A stretch of DNA of 64,000 nt from Sipunculus nudus (GCA_026874595.1 CM049316.1:16891839-16955838), one strand, 5' to 3'. Counted from the stretch's first letter, positions 1 to 12,637 are shown. The notes: generated from the sequence alone by a model not told the origin. A program made the numbers and translations.

Positions 1-330
1 TAATTAACAATTCTGATTTACCGCCGACGATGTCAGTTTTCTGCTGTTAATTAGGCCTCTCATCAGCTCCGTAGACGGTCGGTGTCTTAATTTCCGAGTA
101 GTCTTTGTTAAAGTTAATATTAGACCATCTGGCTTGGCTTCTCATTCTAATGTTATGCAGTGATAGAGTCAGTTCACGGAAGACTGGAGCCTCTAAACGA
201 TTATTGATGGTAGTTACTGCTAGTTAACTATGTGATTAAGGTCCCTATTACCGTCCGCTATGGGCCGCTCTGAGGAGATCGCGCGGTCCCAGGTTTTACG
301 GGACGGGAGACTCTGAGGAATTAATGAAGT
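1..330. other. Candidate conserved non-coding block
   Basis: Balanced composition with CpGs and no repeats. Contains TTAATTAG (about 47-54), a homeodomain-type site. No ORF of note. Confidence 0.3.
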
Positions 331-976
331 AAGTGGAAATATATTACTGAGGAATAGAACATAATTGAAATGTTAATTTATACACTGTTTAGTTCATTGT
401 TTATTACTCAATTTACGGCAGGTGCCCGCAAGCGGTGTTGTGTTCATTTACTCATGTCTTGTAGTTAGGTTTATAACGTTAAATTCCGTTTCTTCTGCAG
501 TCTGTCTGCCTGTTTGTCTGTCTGTCTCCCCCCCCCCTCTCTCCAAACACATACACATGCATTTGTGTTTGGTTAAAAAAATATTTCATTGCAGGAAAGC
601 AATGAGGATCAGAAAACAGGTTCGCCCTATATTTATTCTTCTCCTCGGACTACACATATATAAGTACAAATTCAACATAATAATTACATGTGCAATCAAC
701 AATATATGTAATTTTTTTGCGAATGTGTTTGATTATATTATTTAAAAAAATGTATCTTTATATAACTGACTGTCACACCGATGACGTAAGGGTGTTGGAT
801 GTTAATAACTTCTGTAATGATTTGAAACGCAATTATTGGAAACACCATTGAGTTAAGTTGGGACATATTTTATATGAAATAGCAAATACGTTTTTGATTG
901 AACAGAAATGTCAAGTGCATGCCGAAATCGGCCATGATGTATTTTTAAATAAATGCCAAATATTAGTGTTGTATAA

Positions 977-977
<1 letters not shown>
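331..977. other. AT-rich intergenic filler
   Basis: Holds a short (TCTG)n/C run at about 500-537 and otherwise nothing recognisable. The 107-residue ORF here is low-complexity and unlike any family I know. Confidence 0.6.
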
Positions 978-979
<2 letters not shown>

Positions 980-1014
<35 letters not shown>

Positions 1015-1030
1015 TATATATATAATATAT
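980..1030. repeat. (TA)n microsatellite
   Basis: 30-bp pure TA run followed by an interrupted TA stretch. Confidence 0.95.
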
Positions 1031-1241
1031 GTGTGTGAGTATGTGTGATGCGCTCTTCTGATCGACCCATCATTGGTCTGACCAAATAACCGTTAAAATT
1101 AACAATCCATAGATATAGAGCTCTCTGCACAAAAAAGGTTGAAAAATGCTCCTCCATATCATCAACGATTCAAACTGTATATTTTACTTAATCCCCGATC
1201 TACCGATGAACAGCTATACATGCAGCTTGAAATCAACTGAG

Positions 1242-1242
<1 letters not shown>

Positions 1243-1301
<59 letters not shown>
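1243..1301. repeat. (TA)n microsatellite, left of the hAT-like element
   Basis: 59 bp; with the array at 2130 it probably formed one array before insertion. Confidence 0.95.
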
Positions 1302-1304
<3 letters not shown>

Positions 1305-2126
1305 TGGTGGGAGTCGGTTCCTATTCATAATCGATCATCGGTTTGAGCAAACCGACTGATGATCGATTATTAATCGGTTCAGACAAATATATGCAATTAT
1401 CAAAGAAATATGCAATTATCTGTGAAACTGTAACTATACATTTCCCCGGGAGGTATTCTCCTCTGCCGCACGAGTGTAACGATCCTTCCACGAATAAAGA
1501 CTAATTTTAAGGATCAAATGTCGGGTATAATATCCTTCATAATGCCATTATTAATGGCCGATTTTACGGGCCCAGGTGCGCTTTGGGCAGATCAAAATTT
1601 CAGACTAGTCCAAAAAAAATTCCGGCTGAAATCCAAATACTCGACCGGCCGGGTTAGCCCAAACAAAGAAATTTTTAAGAACGGCCTAAACAGCGGCAAC
1701 TGGCATCGGTTGAATAGATTATTTCTAAGAGATCTCGCAAAATTAGCATAGACCTGGAGAATTTATGGAGTATTTTAACGCTTTCCCGCCCATATTTTGC
1801 AATGTACATTTCGTTAGAATACTTTCTGCTTATTCTGCAGCTCCCTGCGAGTTCACAGATAATAAGTTTAATAAGTCCTCCGTTCACGCATCTACCGTGT
1901 CATACTCAGTTGCATACGGAAGTTATCTGGGAACACAGACTCCTTATATATGAAGCGCAGAATGTGGTAAAAAATGGAACAATCATTTTTGCCTATAACA
2001 TAAAGGCATTCTGGAAAGAAAACAGTCAATATTATGATGTAATCGATAGATGCCTTTAGTAATCGAGCGCTTGAAAGTGACAGCAAACCGAGTGACTTTC
2101 GATAAAACTCGATGATCGGCCCACTA

Positions 2127-2129
<3 letters not shown>
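1302..2129. mobile_element. hAT-like non-autonomous DNA transposon
   Basis: The ends are TAGTGGTGGG (left) and, read from the other strand, TAGTAGTGGG (right). Both are followed by GATCATCG-type sequence. It sits inside a TA microsatellite, with eight-base ATATATAT on both sides, which is compatible with the 8-bp duplication of hAT elements although trivial in a TA array. A 44-bp subterminal palindrome (1327-1370) has arms ATAATCGATCATC. The 828-bp body has no transposase-like ORF. Confidence 0.65.

Positions 2130-2181
<52 letters not shown>
2130..2181. repeat. (TA)n microsatellite, right of the hAT-like element
   Basis: 52 bp of pure TA. Confidence 0.95.
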
Positions 2182-2184
<3 letters not shown>

Positions 2185-2594
2185 GGTGTTTAATAGGTAA
2201 CCCCCTCCAAATGGACTGTGAATTATAAAAGCAATAACCCCCCCCCCCTAAAAAAACAACTCTTAATTGCTAAATCTCTCCTAATGATGGGACAGGAGAT
2301 ATAATATATGTGTATATAGACATAGGATATTAATCTCAGGAAAATATTTGAAGGATCACATATCCAGTTAATAGAACTATCCGTTCTTTTCTGTCAGCAA
2401 TATATATAAGCATGTAACCTGCTATAACGTGTCCATGCATTGTTGTTTGTTTTTTTTTTTTTATAGATTTTGATCCCATTAGTGCACGTTTACAGAAATA
2501 CTTTATCGTCCTGGTAATTCTATAACCGAGTACTCGAGATTAATTTAGGGATTTATAGAGTCAATAAACTGCATGCTTGTATACACGTGTGTCC

Positions 2595-2598
<4 letters not shown>

Positions 2599-2661
<63 letters not shown>
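2599..2661. repeat. (TA)n microsatellite
   Basis: 63 bp of pure TA. Confidence 0.95.
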
Positions 2662-2663
<2 letters not shown>

Positions 2664-3409
2664 CAAAGGGCTACTGCATGTGTGGCATTGTTAGTAAAAT
2701 GTATATCTTATAAATCATTATTTCTATCTATTCTAAATTGATGGATACATAACTTTCCATATTTGACTTGTACCAGCGTTTTATTTCTTTTCTGCATGCA
2801 TGTCATTGTTCAAATTTATGTTAATATGGGTATAGATATTGTACATGTAGAAAGAACTTTATAAGGTTAAAGTTCCAAACCCTATAATAGTTTCAGACCA
2901 TGTTACTTCATTTTCGTCCTCATTTTAATCAGTTTAAAACATTAATTCAGTCTTAGAATAAGTCGCTGTCTGCTTTTATTGTTGATATGATATATTACAA
3001 TGTTTAATATAAGAACATACAACTTTTTAATAAATATAAGCGCCATTTAGTTAACAATAATTCCGAGACATTGCATGGGGATCGCTATAAACGGGTTAGA
3101 CCTATCGTATACGACTGGTCTGAACCAATCAACCATTATCAAGTTATTTGGGTCTGACCTAATGTCGATGTCGGTTATAGGATAAGACCCATCTCTTTTA
3201 TATATATTGATCATAATAGAATATTTTGCCTAATTTTGAATCGGTATATTTTCAATTTTAATAATAATTTGTTTGGAATTTTAATTATAATTATTGATCT
3301 TTAAATTTTAGAATATATATTTGTATTGAGTGCACATATACGAGCATCTACACGAAGATCAGATAAATATACAAATTATAGTGTGTCTACAGATGAATAT
3401 ATAAAAATG

Positions 3410-3900
3410 GTTTATTGGCGCGCGTTACGATGTCTCACTGTTACAGCTCCGCTCAGCTGTCCGCATGGCGGGGTGGCTTTTAGCGGCTGTGGTATTTTAT
3501 TGTAATCAGGCAAAGTATTGCCGCTTTATTAGACTTGCTGGTTGATGAGAGACCAGGCAGGCCGGTTGCTGGTCCATTTAAACGCCAGCTTGATGCATTG
3601 AGCGCTGATCAAACTCGGCAGTAGTTGGTCATTGCGAGCTTAACGATTCTTTCCGTCCAGCCTGCTCCCCATTTTCGCCATGGCGGGCGACTAGGGTCCT
3701 GAGAAAGCACATTAATAACTGATTATTATAATTCAGCCTTTCTGCTCGCCGCTCCTTGGGGTGGCCCCGGTGTGGATTGGGACGTATTCACTCGTTCTTG
3801 CCGATGGGAATATAGAACTTTATTGGTGTTTTTATGCCGCTGTGTTGATCGGATTAGAATTTTGATGAACGGTCGATAGCAAGGCCTCCTGTCCAAGCTT
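3410..3900. other. Candidate cis-regulatory block
   Basis: GC-balanced island between AT-rich flanks. Contains an E box CAGCTG (3454-3459) and a RUNX-type TGTGGT (about 3488). Every reading frame has stops. Confidence 0.35.
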
Positions 3901-4709
3901 CAAGCCTGTACATGTATCTATATACATGGCTTGCAAGATCGGTTATAAGTCTGCATGCTATATCAGCATGTATATGCTACCTAATAATCACTAGAATTTT
4001 CACTGACATGTATATGCAGTCGATTTGAACAGGAAACATTATATTTTAATTGAAAACTTTCTCCTTTCTTGCTATACAAGGTTATACAAATTAATCATGT
4101 AAATCAACCTTTCTTGTTTGTCTTATGGCGCCGGGGGTAATAATATCCTCACAACCGCTTATTCAACATTGTGACGCCGTTTTTAAACTCTATAGTATGA
4201 TCTAAAGTATATCATATGTCATGAATAACAACACGCATGTGCATGAGCCAAACGTGCACTGGGCTCTTCAATTAAGATCCCGAGAAAATGTATATTAGGA
4301 CCTGCACTCTTCAAATAATTACTTTGACTTGTGGTTCGGTGTATAGCACTTTTAACATGCATGTGAAAGTTTGGTCTCAAAACAATAATTATAATAATAA
4401 TAATAATGTAACAGAGATTTTCTAAATGCAACAGATTTACTATATATACATAACAGTTCGCGACATATATAGTAACTATATAGAAACTATATATACGGCA
4501 TACCCGAACATAATACTACCATGTATATAATCCGATTCTAGAATAGACAGCCATCCTTTCACCTAAATTGAAATTATAATTTTAAGCTAAAGAAATAAAT
4601 CATGAAACAGGGAGTGATTTTTTACGTTTTTATACACACACACATACAAATATATGAACATACAAATATATGAAACAATATGAATTAAAAGAAACTTTAT
4701 GCTATGTGC

Positions 4710-4711
<2 letters not shown>

Positions 4712-4777
<66 letters not shown>
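4712..4777. repeat. (TA)n microsatellite
   Basis: 66 bp, with one ACAT interruption. Confidence 0.95.
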
Positions 4778-4782
<5 letters not shown>

Positions 4783-4969
4783 AAGTGTGCTGTTCTAAAA
4801 TATACTAATATATGATATATTACATTGGGAAATAATTATGATCCACATTGCGAACAAAGGTGGACCGAATTCCTTTTATAAGTATATTAGATGCATTTTG
4901 GTGTATACTTATATATATATGTTCTTTGCAAAATTGAACATACATATATAGACTGTGCTTGGCTTTATA

Positions 4970-5359
4970 TTCGCGAGTCTTCAAATTCGCGATTTCAGCG
5001 AGTGATATTTTTTAAACCTTCGGGAAGAAGACTCCCCTACTGCAGAGCTGAGCAGTCATATTCTGACCACATCAGTCATCTCACCTATATTGGTAAGTTT
5101 TGGCCAGAATTAAAGCCATGCAGGCCATGAAAGCACGGGTTATACGATATGTGGAAGTGTCCGAAATGAATAGGTAGCCTTCAGTAATTACTGCGACTAA
5201 GTAAATGAAGACAAGTATAGGATTACAGCCATGCATATTTATGAAAAATTGAGTAATTATGAGTAAATTATTAACCGTAGAATTTTTTTGTGAGATCGAG
5301 AAAAATATACTTTTGCGAAACACTGAAATTGAAATTTCGCAAAATTTAAACCTCGCGAA
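4970..5359. mobile_element. MITE-like fragment with TTCGCGAG inverted ends
   Basis: TTCGCGAG at 4970-4977 followed by TTCAAATTCGCGATTTCAG is mirrored by CTCGCGAA at 5352-5359, preceded by the complement AAATTTCGCAAAATTTAAA. The arms share about 50 bp at moderate identity and enclose 390 bp. Outside the arms the flanks do not match. No target duplication is evident. Confidence 0.4.
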
Positions 5360-5781
5360 CATGGAGGAAACAAAAGTATACGGCTGACTTTATATATTAT
5401 ATATGCATGCAGCTTAGAACATTTCTGTCATATTATGTCTATATTATTTATGTCTAATTTTATCAATTTCTTTTAACAACACTTTACTCGCGATGATATA
5501 AAGATTTAAATCAATATAGATGATATAATATAAACCTGTATTTAATTTTGCGCTTATTAATAGTTTATGTGCAGTTTATATTTAGCTTAAATTAACCCCT
5601 ATGCTGTGCGACAGTGTATATAGTTCTGCATGGGAACATTTCAATGCATGGAATCATGTTGCCTATATATATATATATGTAAGGTAATAACAATTTCATA
5701 TGAATATTGTTACCGAAATGACGTTGGACTAATATACAATCAACAGTAAATTGCACGTGAAGCATATATATATTTGAAATC

Positions 5782-5782
<1 letters not shown>

Positions 5783-5842
<60 letters not shown>
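5783..5842. repeat. (TA)n microsatellite
   Basis: 60 bp of pure TA. Confidence 0.95.
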
Positions 5843-5846
<4 letters not shown>

Positions 5847-6129
5847 AAGAATTTTTGTTTCTTTTATGTTTTCAATTCCCCAACATTATAATACTTCTAT
5901 TTGACACGTCATTTCTAACCAAATGTGCATGTGTCATTAAGGCAAGATTCTATTTTTAAGCAAAAAGTCAAAGAGAACTTATACACATTGATATTGAGTG
6001 AATTAGGTTTTATTCAGTCTCCATAAGACAAAGTATAAACACGATCTCATGCAGCTACAGAAATCAGGTTCCGTATTAAGAGGCAAAACTTATTTATCCT
6101 TTTACATATGACATTTTCTAAATGACAGT

Positions 6130-7560
6130 CGTGAAGAAAGGATCCACATGGCAGTAGCTTAGTTAAGCTATAATTAACTAGCACGTGTATTTGTCATTAT
6201 TTCGATCCCGCGGACTTTAACATTAAGACATATACTAATTGGAATGAAAAGCGACAGCAAGACTGAAACCGCTCAGATGAAGAAACATCGCAGCCGAACA
6301 AGACCATTAACAACAGGTGAAATTATCTGTCAAGCAGTAACTATACATCGAATCACATTTTCTGTGCGATAGCAACTTACATAAACAAAGAAGGTTTTCC
6401 CCACGGCCAATGATAAGCGGAGAGTTCTGTGACTGTTAGCACGGAACCCAGCTCGTGATTGGCAGCTCCGGCCGACATATTACAAAACAACTTGGTTTGT
6501 ATGATTGAAATCCAAAGCTGGGCGAAACAGCACGAAACATGTGAGTGGACGTAAAAACTGGTCTCCTCAGTGAGATTTTGTCTGAAGCAGACGATATCCG
6601 GTCCGCGTTTGATGACGTCACATGATAAGACGCTACAATGATAGATCGCGCCTTGTTTCGCGGGTATTTTTTTTAATCTGTGTACATTTTAACATCAGCG
6701 TCAGGCTATCACCGGTAAAGGCGCTCTTCCTCTGAGTGTAGGAAGCACCTCTCAAGCACCGAGACTCACTGTCGCCAGTAATGAGGGCCAATCAGGAGTC
6801 ATAAAACACCAACCAAAAGGCTGGCCCTTCTTCCAGCTCACTTGAAAAGCATGGGTTTCAAAAGTGCAGGGTATCGCTAGAGCGTCTGGTTGCGTCTGTA
6901 CAAAACAGATCCGCAGCATCCAGTCCGGGGCTGGCTTCACAGCTCCATCAACACAAGATTTATATTGAAAAATGGGCTGCTGACATCTTAAGTTTTGTTC
7001 CGCGGGGTGCCGCATCCACAAACGCGCGCGGACGTGACATACTGGATGGGAATAAGGGGGTGGTAACTGGGGGAGGGCACTGATGACGGAACACAGGGAT
7101 GGTGATGCCGGAGCCTCACTGATACTGTATGCGGCAGGACCCTACTCGTCACCCTGTTATGTCAAGAGGGAGCAGCCTCCTAAGATTCAGTTGGCGCCGT
7201 CCTGAGCGTATCTGCGGGCTGTTGCCTGATCTATGAGCGGTCTTATCTCCTTGCCTCATTCTCTGCAGTCTCTCTTCTGAAAGTCTACATTCTCACGGGC
7301 GGGCAGCCAAGCCCTTCACCACCAGCCTTGCTCCCCCCGCCCTGCTGAAACTTCTTCCATGTGTCGTCATTATTAATGCCGGAAAGAGGTGCCTTTCATC
7401 ATGATGGAAGTGTCGACCCTTCCGGTCTGCTGGCCCGCGCATGCGCATTGCATTCCCTGCAGATATCGACTCGGTCGGCGGTGCCAGAGATGGTTTCTCG
7501 GTATATCAGTCATGTTTAGCTGATTAACGACCTGCTAGTCTCTAATCAATAAAGAAAAAC
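6130..7560. other. Candidate cis-regulatory block, longest in the downstream flank
   Basis: Contains GCACGTG (about 6181), a palindromic CRE TGACGTCA (6613-6620) with GATAAG four bases on, and an NRF1-type GCGCATGCGC (7437-7446). NRF1 sites are typical of promoters, so an unannotated transcript start is possible; I see no coding exon. The ORFs at 6436-6621 and 6752-7021 (minus) look like chance. Confidence 0.35.
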
Positions 7561-8017
7561 ATCTGCACTGAAGTAAGCTATGAATTTAGTTATCATCCTG
7601 ACGTACCAAAGACGAACCTGGGTAAGTTATAAAACACTCTTTAAGCGAGTGTGTGCTGTATTAAAACCCTAAAGAACATTAATTTTTGCCACATCATTAA
7701 CGGTTGAATGATAAAGTCATTATGTTCCTGCAACAGCAATAAATATATTTTATTTCCGCCTCTTTTTTTTTATATACGCTTGACTATTGCAAAAAGTGTG
7801 CTGAGATTCGGCTTGCAATATTGATTTGTAATTGTTTTATCCATCGGTGATCTAAGACACCAAGGCGACAAATAAACATTTCACCAAGAGCAAGATAATG
7901 AAAACTGACGTTCTTATATAAAGTCCATGAGCTCAATCACACAAAAAGGCGAATAAATGCAAATTGTGAAGATAACATGTTAAGGGCTGTGTTCTTTTTC
8001 TGTAACTTATTATTTAC

Positions 8018-8020
<3 letters not shown>

Positions 8021-8085
<65 letters not shown>
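8021..8085. repeat. (TA)n microsatellite
   Basis: 65 bp of pure TA. Confidence 0.95.
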
Positions 8086-8087
<2 letters not shown>

Positions 8088-8214
8088 TTAAATCACATAA
8101 AAAAGGGGGCAAAACGAAAAATCAGGATGGTCATAATTTGGTTTCAGTATATGTATATATATACATGCAATTTCTTATTAGTGACATCAGTAAATTGCAG
8201 GTGATTTCTTTATA

Positions 8215-8460
8215 TTAAAAAAAGGTAGAGGGATTGTATTCACAAAGAGAAGTTATGGCCTCGTCGGTATCTGCGATAAAATACAGTATAGTGACACCAG
8301 TCAGCCCGCGGTGACAGAGATGCCAGAGGAACCCCTCGTAAACTACTTCAGGTTTATCATCCTTGTCCTGGTGATGAGACTGTTGACAGCTATCTGGTAC
8401 AGCACACCCGCAGTGCTGCCAGTCTTCCGGGCTGTGTGAAAATGTCACTTCTACTGCCAC
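8215..8460. other. Balanced-composition block with an 81-codon minus ORF
   Basis: The ORF (8460-8215, minus) is not of simple composition but resembles nothing I recognise. It starts at a GTG beside a minisatellite and has no clear splice context. Treated as probably non-coding. Confidence 0.2.
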
Positions 8461-8715
8461 TATACTAAGTCAAACAACACAGCATCCGTCAGAATATATA
8501 CTATACTACAGTCAAACAGTACAGTATCAGTCAGAATATGCCATACTCTAGTCAAACAGCACAGCATCAGTCAGAATATACTCTATTCCAGTCCTTCAGA
8601 ATATCTACATGTACTATATACTGAAGTCAAACAGCACAGCATCAGTCAGAATATACTTTACTTCAGTCAAACAGCACAGCACAGCACCAGTCAGAATATA
8701 CTGCCCTATACAGTC
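8460..8715. repeat. Minisatellite, ~45-60-bp units
   Basis: About five imperfect units of AGTCAAACAGCACAGCATCAG followed by TCAGAATATACT. One unit (around 8590) is shortened to the TCAGAATAT part and one has an extra CACAG. Confidence 0.85.
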
Positions 8716-9109
8716 AAACTTTTTCATTTATATTAGCTTATTTTTACCCGGATGAAATATGAATATGTTTATTCTTGTATACAAAAGATTTGGGTATAGT
8801 TGATGTGTCCGAAAACACATTACGTTACTTGATCTTGGTAACAATTCTTCAAATATAAATTGCCAACAAGGGGTAAAATTGAGAAAATCGAAATAACGAC
8901 TTCCGACGTTTCGGTCTTAGTCAGGTCTTAAGGGTATATAAAGGGTAAAAAAGAATCGGGACCGTGAACAAGTAGTTATTTTGAGGTGGTCGCTTAAATG
9001 AGGTGGTCGTAATGCGATGTTTTACTGTATATTACCTTATTACATTATGATTCTAAAGAGTGAACCTAATATTAAATATAAGCACTGGATCAGGTGTAAT
9101 TTGGTATTA

Positions 9110-10080
9110 TACCAGGACGGTTACTGAGCCCGCCCACGAACCACAAGGCCAGACCTTGTGATAACGTGCCTTGTGTCTTCAGGACACTCGGATTTACCGC
9201 CCATAAAGGAACGGTAAAACGACCAGATTTGCCCGAGCGTTAGATTGTGCCACACACAAAGAACACATATCGTGAAGCTAAGACAGTTCACACACATAAT
9301 CAAATGACAGATTTGACCAGGATCATATTGTGATAATACAGAGAGAGGATGAGAGATCTGAGTTGATCCAGGCTTGAAGAAGAGACCAATGCTCGCCGAT
9401 AAAACCCTCTAACGGTGAAGCGTTCCCCTGCTCATCAATCTGTCCCAGGCAGACTCCTGATCGTAAAATAAGCGCACTGTTTGTCAACCATTTGGCACAC
9501 ACTAAGATAAAGCAACCCAGAGTTAGTTTACCCAGGCAATTAAGATACATATGGCGTCAGTGCGTATCAAGAGTGCTTTACTCTAAATATATCAGTGTCT
9601 GATTCGGATCTCGCTTTCTGTGCGTGTGCAGGCTACTGCTGCGTGTGTTGGCTGCGGCAGCACCTAGAGCTGGATGAAGGGCTTGAGGAGCTGGCACGCA
9701 GGGCTGCCAGGGACTAAACACAAGCCTTTCCCTGAAGTTATTGATATGATATTAGCTGCTAGCAGTTTTAAAACAAGAATGAGTAATGACCTGAGAAAAC
9801 CGCTGAGAAACACCAAAATCCCCACGTCCTGAGGTGAAACTCGTCAGTCTCAAGTCTGAATATCATCACCCCGTAATCTCTACAGAGACACGCTCTACAC
9901 GCTCTCTACAGAAGCACAACAATACCCGGTGTATTGTTACGTTCTTTCACGAGGTATACATGTTATAAATCCGCTATACAAGGGGGTTAGATGACCCCGG
10001 GTAGGCGGTGTAGGTCGATGAGAGCTTGTCAGGCAGCTTGGGGTGATTGACAGGCCAAGGAGGATGTAACTGTACACTTT
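9110..10080. other. Candidate cis-regulatory block with a PBX/MEIS site
   Basis: Contains TGATTGACAG (10044-10053), the canonical PBX-MEIS/PREP composite decamer, and GATAACGTG. An exon-like stretch at 9632-9717 is described in the findings. ORFs on the minus strand at 9121-9303 and 9323-9550 are unrecognised. Confidence 0.35.
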
Positions 10081-10592
10081 ATGTGCTACTGATTACAAGC
10101 GCAATTGTTTTCTGTTTACAATGACAACTAAAGCATACGCAACTTATGGTCCATTCGAAGTTGAAATTAATATTAATGAATCATAGCATTTGTGCGCGCG
10201 TGCGTGTGTGTGTGTGTGTGTTCGTGTGTGTTAGAGAGAGAGAGAGAACAAGCACGCGTTTTAAGCCACCTATGTTACACATTTTCACATTGCAGTTAAA
10301 CCATCAGGGTTAATGGTAATTTTTGTAGGTTTCATGTTCACAGGATTTAGTTATTTATTTCAATCCCCCTATACCATACGCTCATCCTTCTAACGAAATA
10401 AACGCTGTGAAACGGAGTACTTTAAATTTTCAGCTATTAGCGCCTTTGACCTGTATATAAGGACAACAAATCCATTAAAAATGCCTACTGAATAGTGTAT
10501 TCATGGCTGATTAAGGCAACTGAAGTGGTGAAAATTATGTACATTAAAACAACGTGCGATCTATCACGAAATTCAAGAAACGCCGATTCACG

Positions 10593-10723
10593 TTATTTTC
10601 CGGGAAATCATATAATATCGCTTATATACCGTTAACTTTTTAACCCTCAATGAATGGACAGACGGCTAAAGTCATATAGAATACATTGGGAACTGTAGTG
10701 AATCTGTATATTATTTCCGGGAA

Positions 10724-10788
<65 letters not shown>

Positions 10789-10880
10789 CGTCACTTACAA
10801 CCGTTTACTGTTTAACTCTCAGTGAATGGGCAGGCGGCAAGTCATATACAGGACATATTTGGAATCTGTTGAATCTATTG
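10593..10880. repeat. Diverged tandem duplication split by a TA array
   Basis: Unit 1 (10593-10708) and unit 2 (10711-10880) share the same order of blocks: TTTCCGGGAAATCATATA, then CGTTTACTGTTTAAC-like, CTCAGTGAATGGGCAG-like, GTCATATA and a GAATCTG end. In unit 2 the ATATAT after the first block has grown to a 62-bp TA array; unit 1 keeps a short ATATAATAT there. Confidence 0.75.
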
Positions 10881-11089
10881 AACTATTGAACTATTGAATC
10901 GGTACATATATATGTAATTCGATGTATTAAAATGTAATTTAATTGATACACATTCTTTAAATTCATTAAATGTTTTATATGTACATTTCTATATCTGCTG
11001 CAATGTGTGAATTAAAATTAGGTTCCAGGAAAAGTAAAGCCATGTATTAGGTGCCCACTACGAAGAAAAAAATACGAAACTGCCGTTGC

Positions 11090-12215
11090 AGACGACTAAT
11101 CTCATGTAGTGTATATCAGTATCTCAGACTGTCAGATTCGATAACATCAGGATAATTCGGACGATAATTCTTCAGATGTTTCGTTGTTTCTCGCTCAGAT
11201 TTCTTAAACGGGTAAGAGAAGAATACAAAGAGAGAAGTTGGTGATATGAACGTCTAGAGTACGTCAGACTCGGTCAACTGGTGTAATGTGAAAAAAAGAC
11301 GCACTTGTGATACTGGGCAATATGGCGACTACCGCAATTATCCTAAATGATAACAGTAGTGCATATTGCCGCATAATCTTACAGTGTGACTGGCTCGGTA
11401 TCAATCATGTTTGGTCGTGGTGGGGGTCGCAAAATGTGGCATGTGACAGGTATGGTAAATAGGCAGATATCATAACAAACTGAACCGTATCAAGTGATGG
11501 GGGTCAGCCCAATGATCAAGTATTTGGTCTGGTTGTGAGAGCTCGTTAGGACCGCGTGTGTCGGCAGGCTAGCGTGTTTCAGACGATCGGGTTTCCAGGG
11601 AGGGATACAGCCCCATGTTAACAAGCATCGTAACCGACACACGGTAAGCCGCGGGCATCTGCCAGTTGGAACTGTTTGTAAATACTCTAGATGCTGCATG
11701 TGCCCGGCCGTCACAAACTATGGAAGCTCGATGATCCGAGAACGGTAAAATTTGCCAAAGCCACCACGCCGCCATTCAGCGCCAATCAAGGCAACCCAGG
11801 TCAAAAACGACTAAGCTGTCGCTCTGCTTCGCCGTAATTAGGAGCGAAGAAAGATGGAAACGGCGCATGTGTGAGAGATGGCTTTCATCTTGCGGACCCC
11901 ACAGATGTTCTGGCGAGCGACCCAAACGGCTCTGTTGGGTAAATGTTTGGGCGGTGTGTTTATTTGTTGTAATTTGTAAAGAGCCCCCTTATATCACTGT
12001 TGATGTACAACCGCCTGTTGGCTGGCGGGTGATTGATGGCTGAGACACTGACTGGACACAGGCTGAATGAACTGCTGCTGCAGCCTCCCTCGGCTGGGGA
12101 GGCTGGCGGGGGATGTGGGGGCATCCACAGGGCAGCTCAATCCCTCTGTATCCGTCCTGATGCTGGTCGTTAATAATCTAGCCATCTTACGATGACGTCA
12201 TAATTATCTCCCAGT
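11090..12215. other. Candidate cis-regulatory block
   Basis: Over 1 kb without simple repeats. At its right edge TGACGTCA (12193-12200) runs directly into TAATTATCT, that is, a CRE next to a homeodomain core and a GATA site. ORFs of 63-74 codons are unrecognised. Confidence 0.35.
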
Positions 12216-12580
12216 ATTTATAAATAAAAAAATAACAACATACATGTAAGAGAAACATTACATACAGTATATATATATATATATATATATATTTATTTAT
12301 TTATCATGTTTCTTTTGAAAAATAACAAAGCGGAAAAATAATGCCAAAAGCATTTAAAGTTCTATATATTTATATTTGATGCAATATTTTCTAATTTAGC
12401 TTCGATTAGAATAAAATTGTGAACATAAGGGCACTATAATGCCCAGACAATTTTATATAAAAGAACATATATCCTATGTTTGACCATTATACTAAAAATG
12501 GCAGTATTATGCATATAAAATTAAAACTATTTGTGGTGTACATATATGTGCAGTGTTACGTTTTGTTATCACAGCAGCAG

Positions 12581-12583
<3 letters not shown>

Positions 12584-12636
<53 letters not shown>
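12584..12636. repeat. (TA)n microsatellite
   Basis: 53 bp; a shorter TA array lies at 12269-12292. Confidence 0.95.

Positions 12637-12637
<1 letters not shown>

Noticed and set aside
3060-3190. Weak inverted similarity around GGGTTAGACCTAT and ATAGGATAAGACCC
   Set aside because: Arms are short with several mismatches and no target duplication; not above what chance allows.
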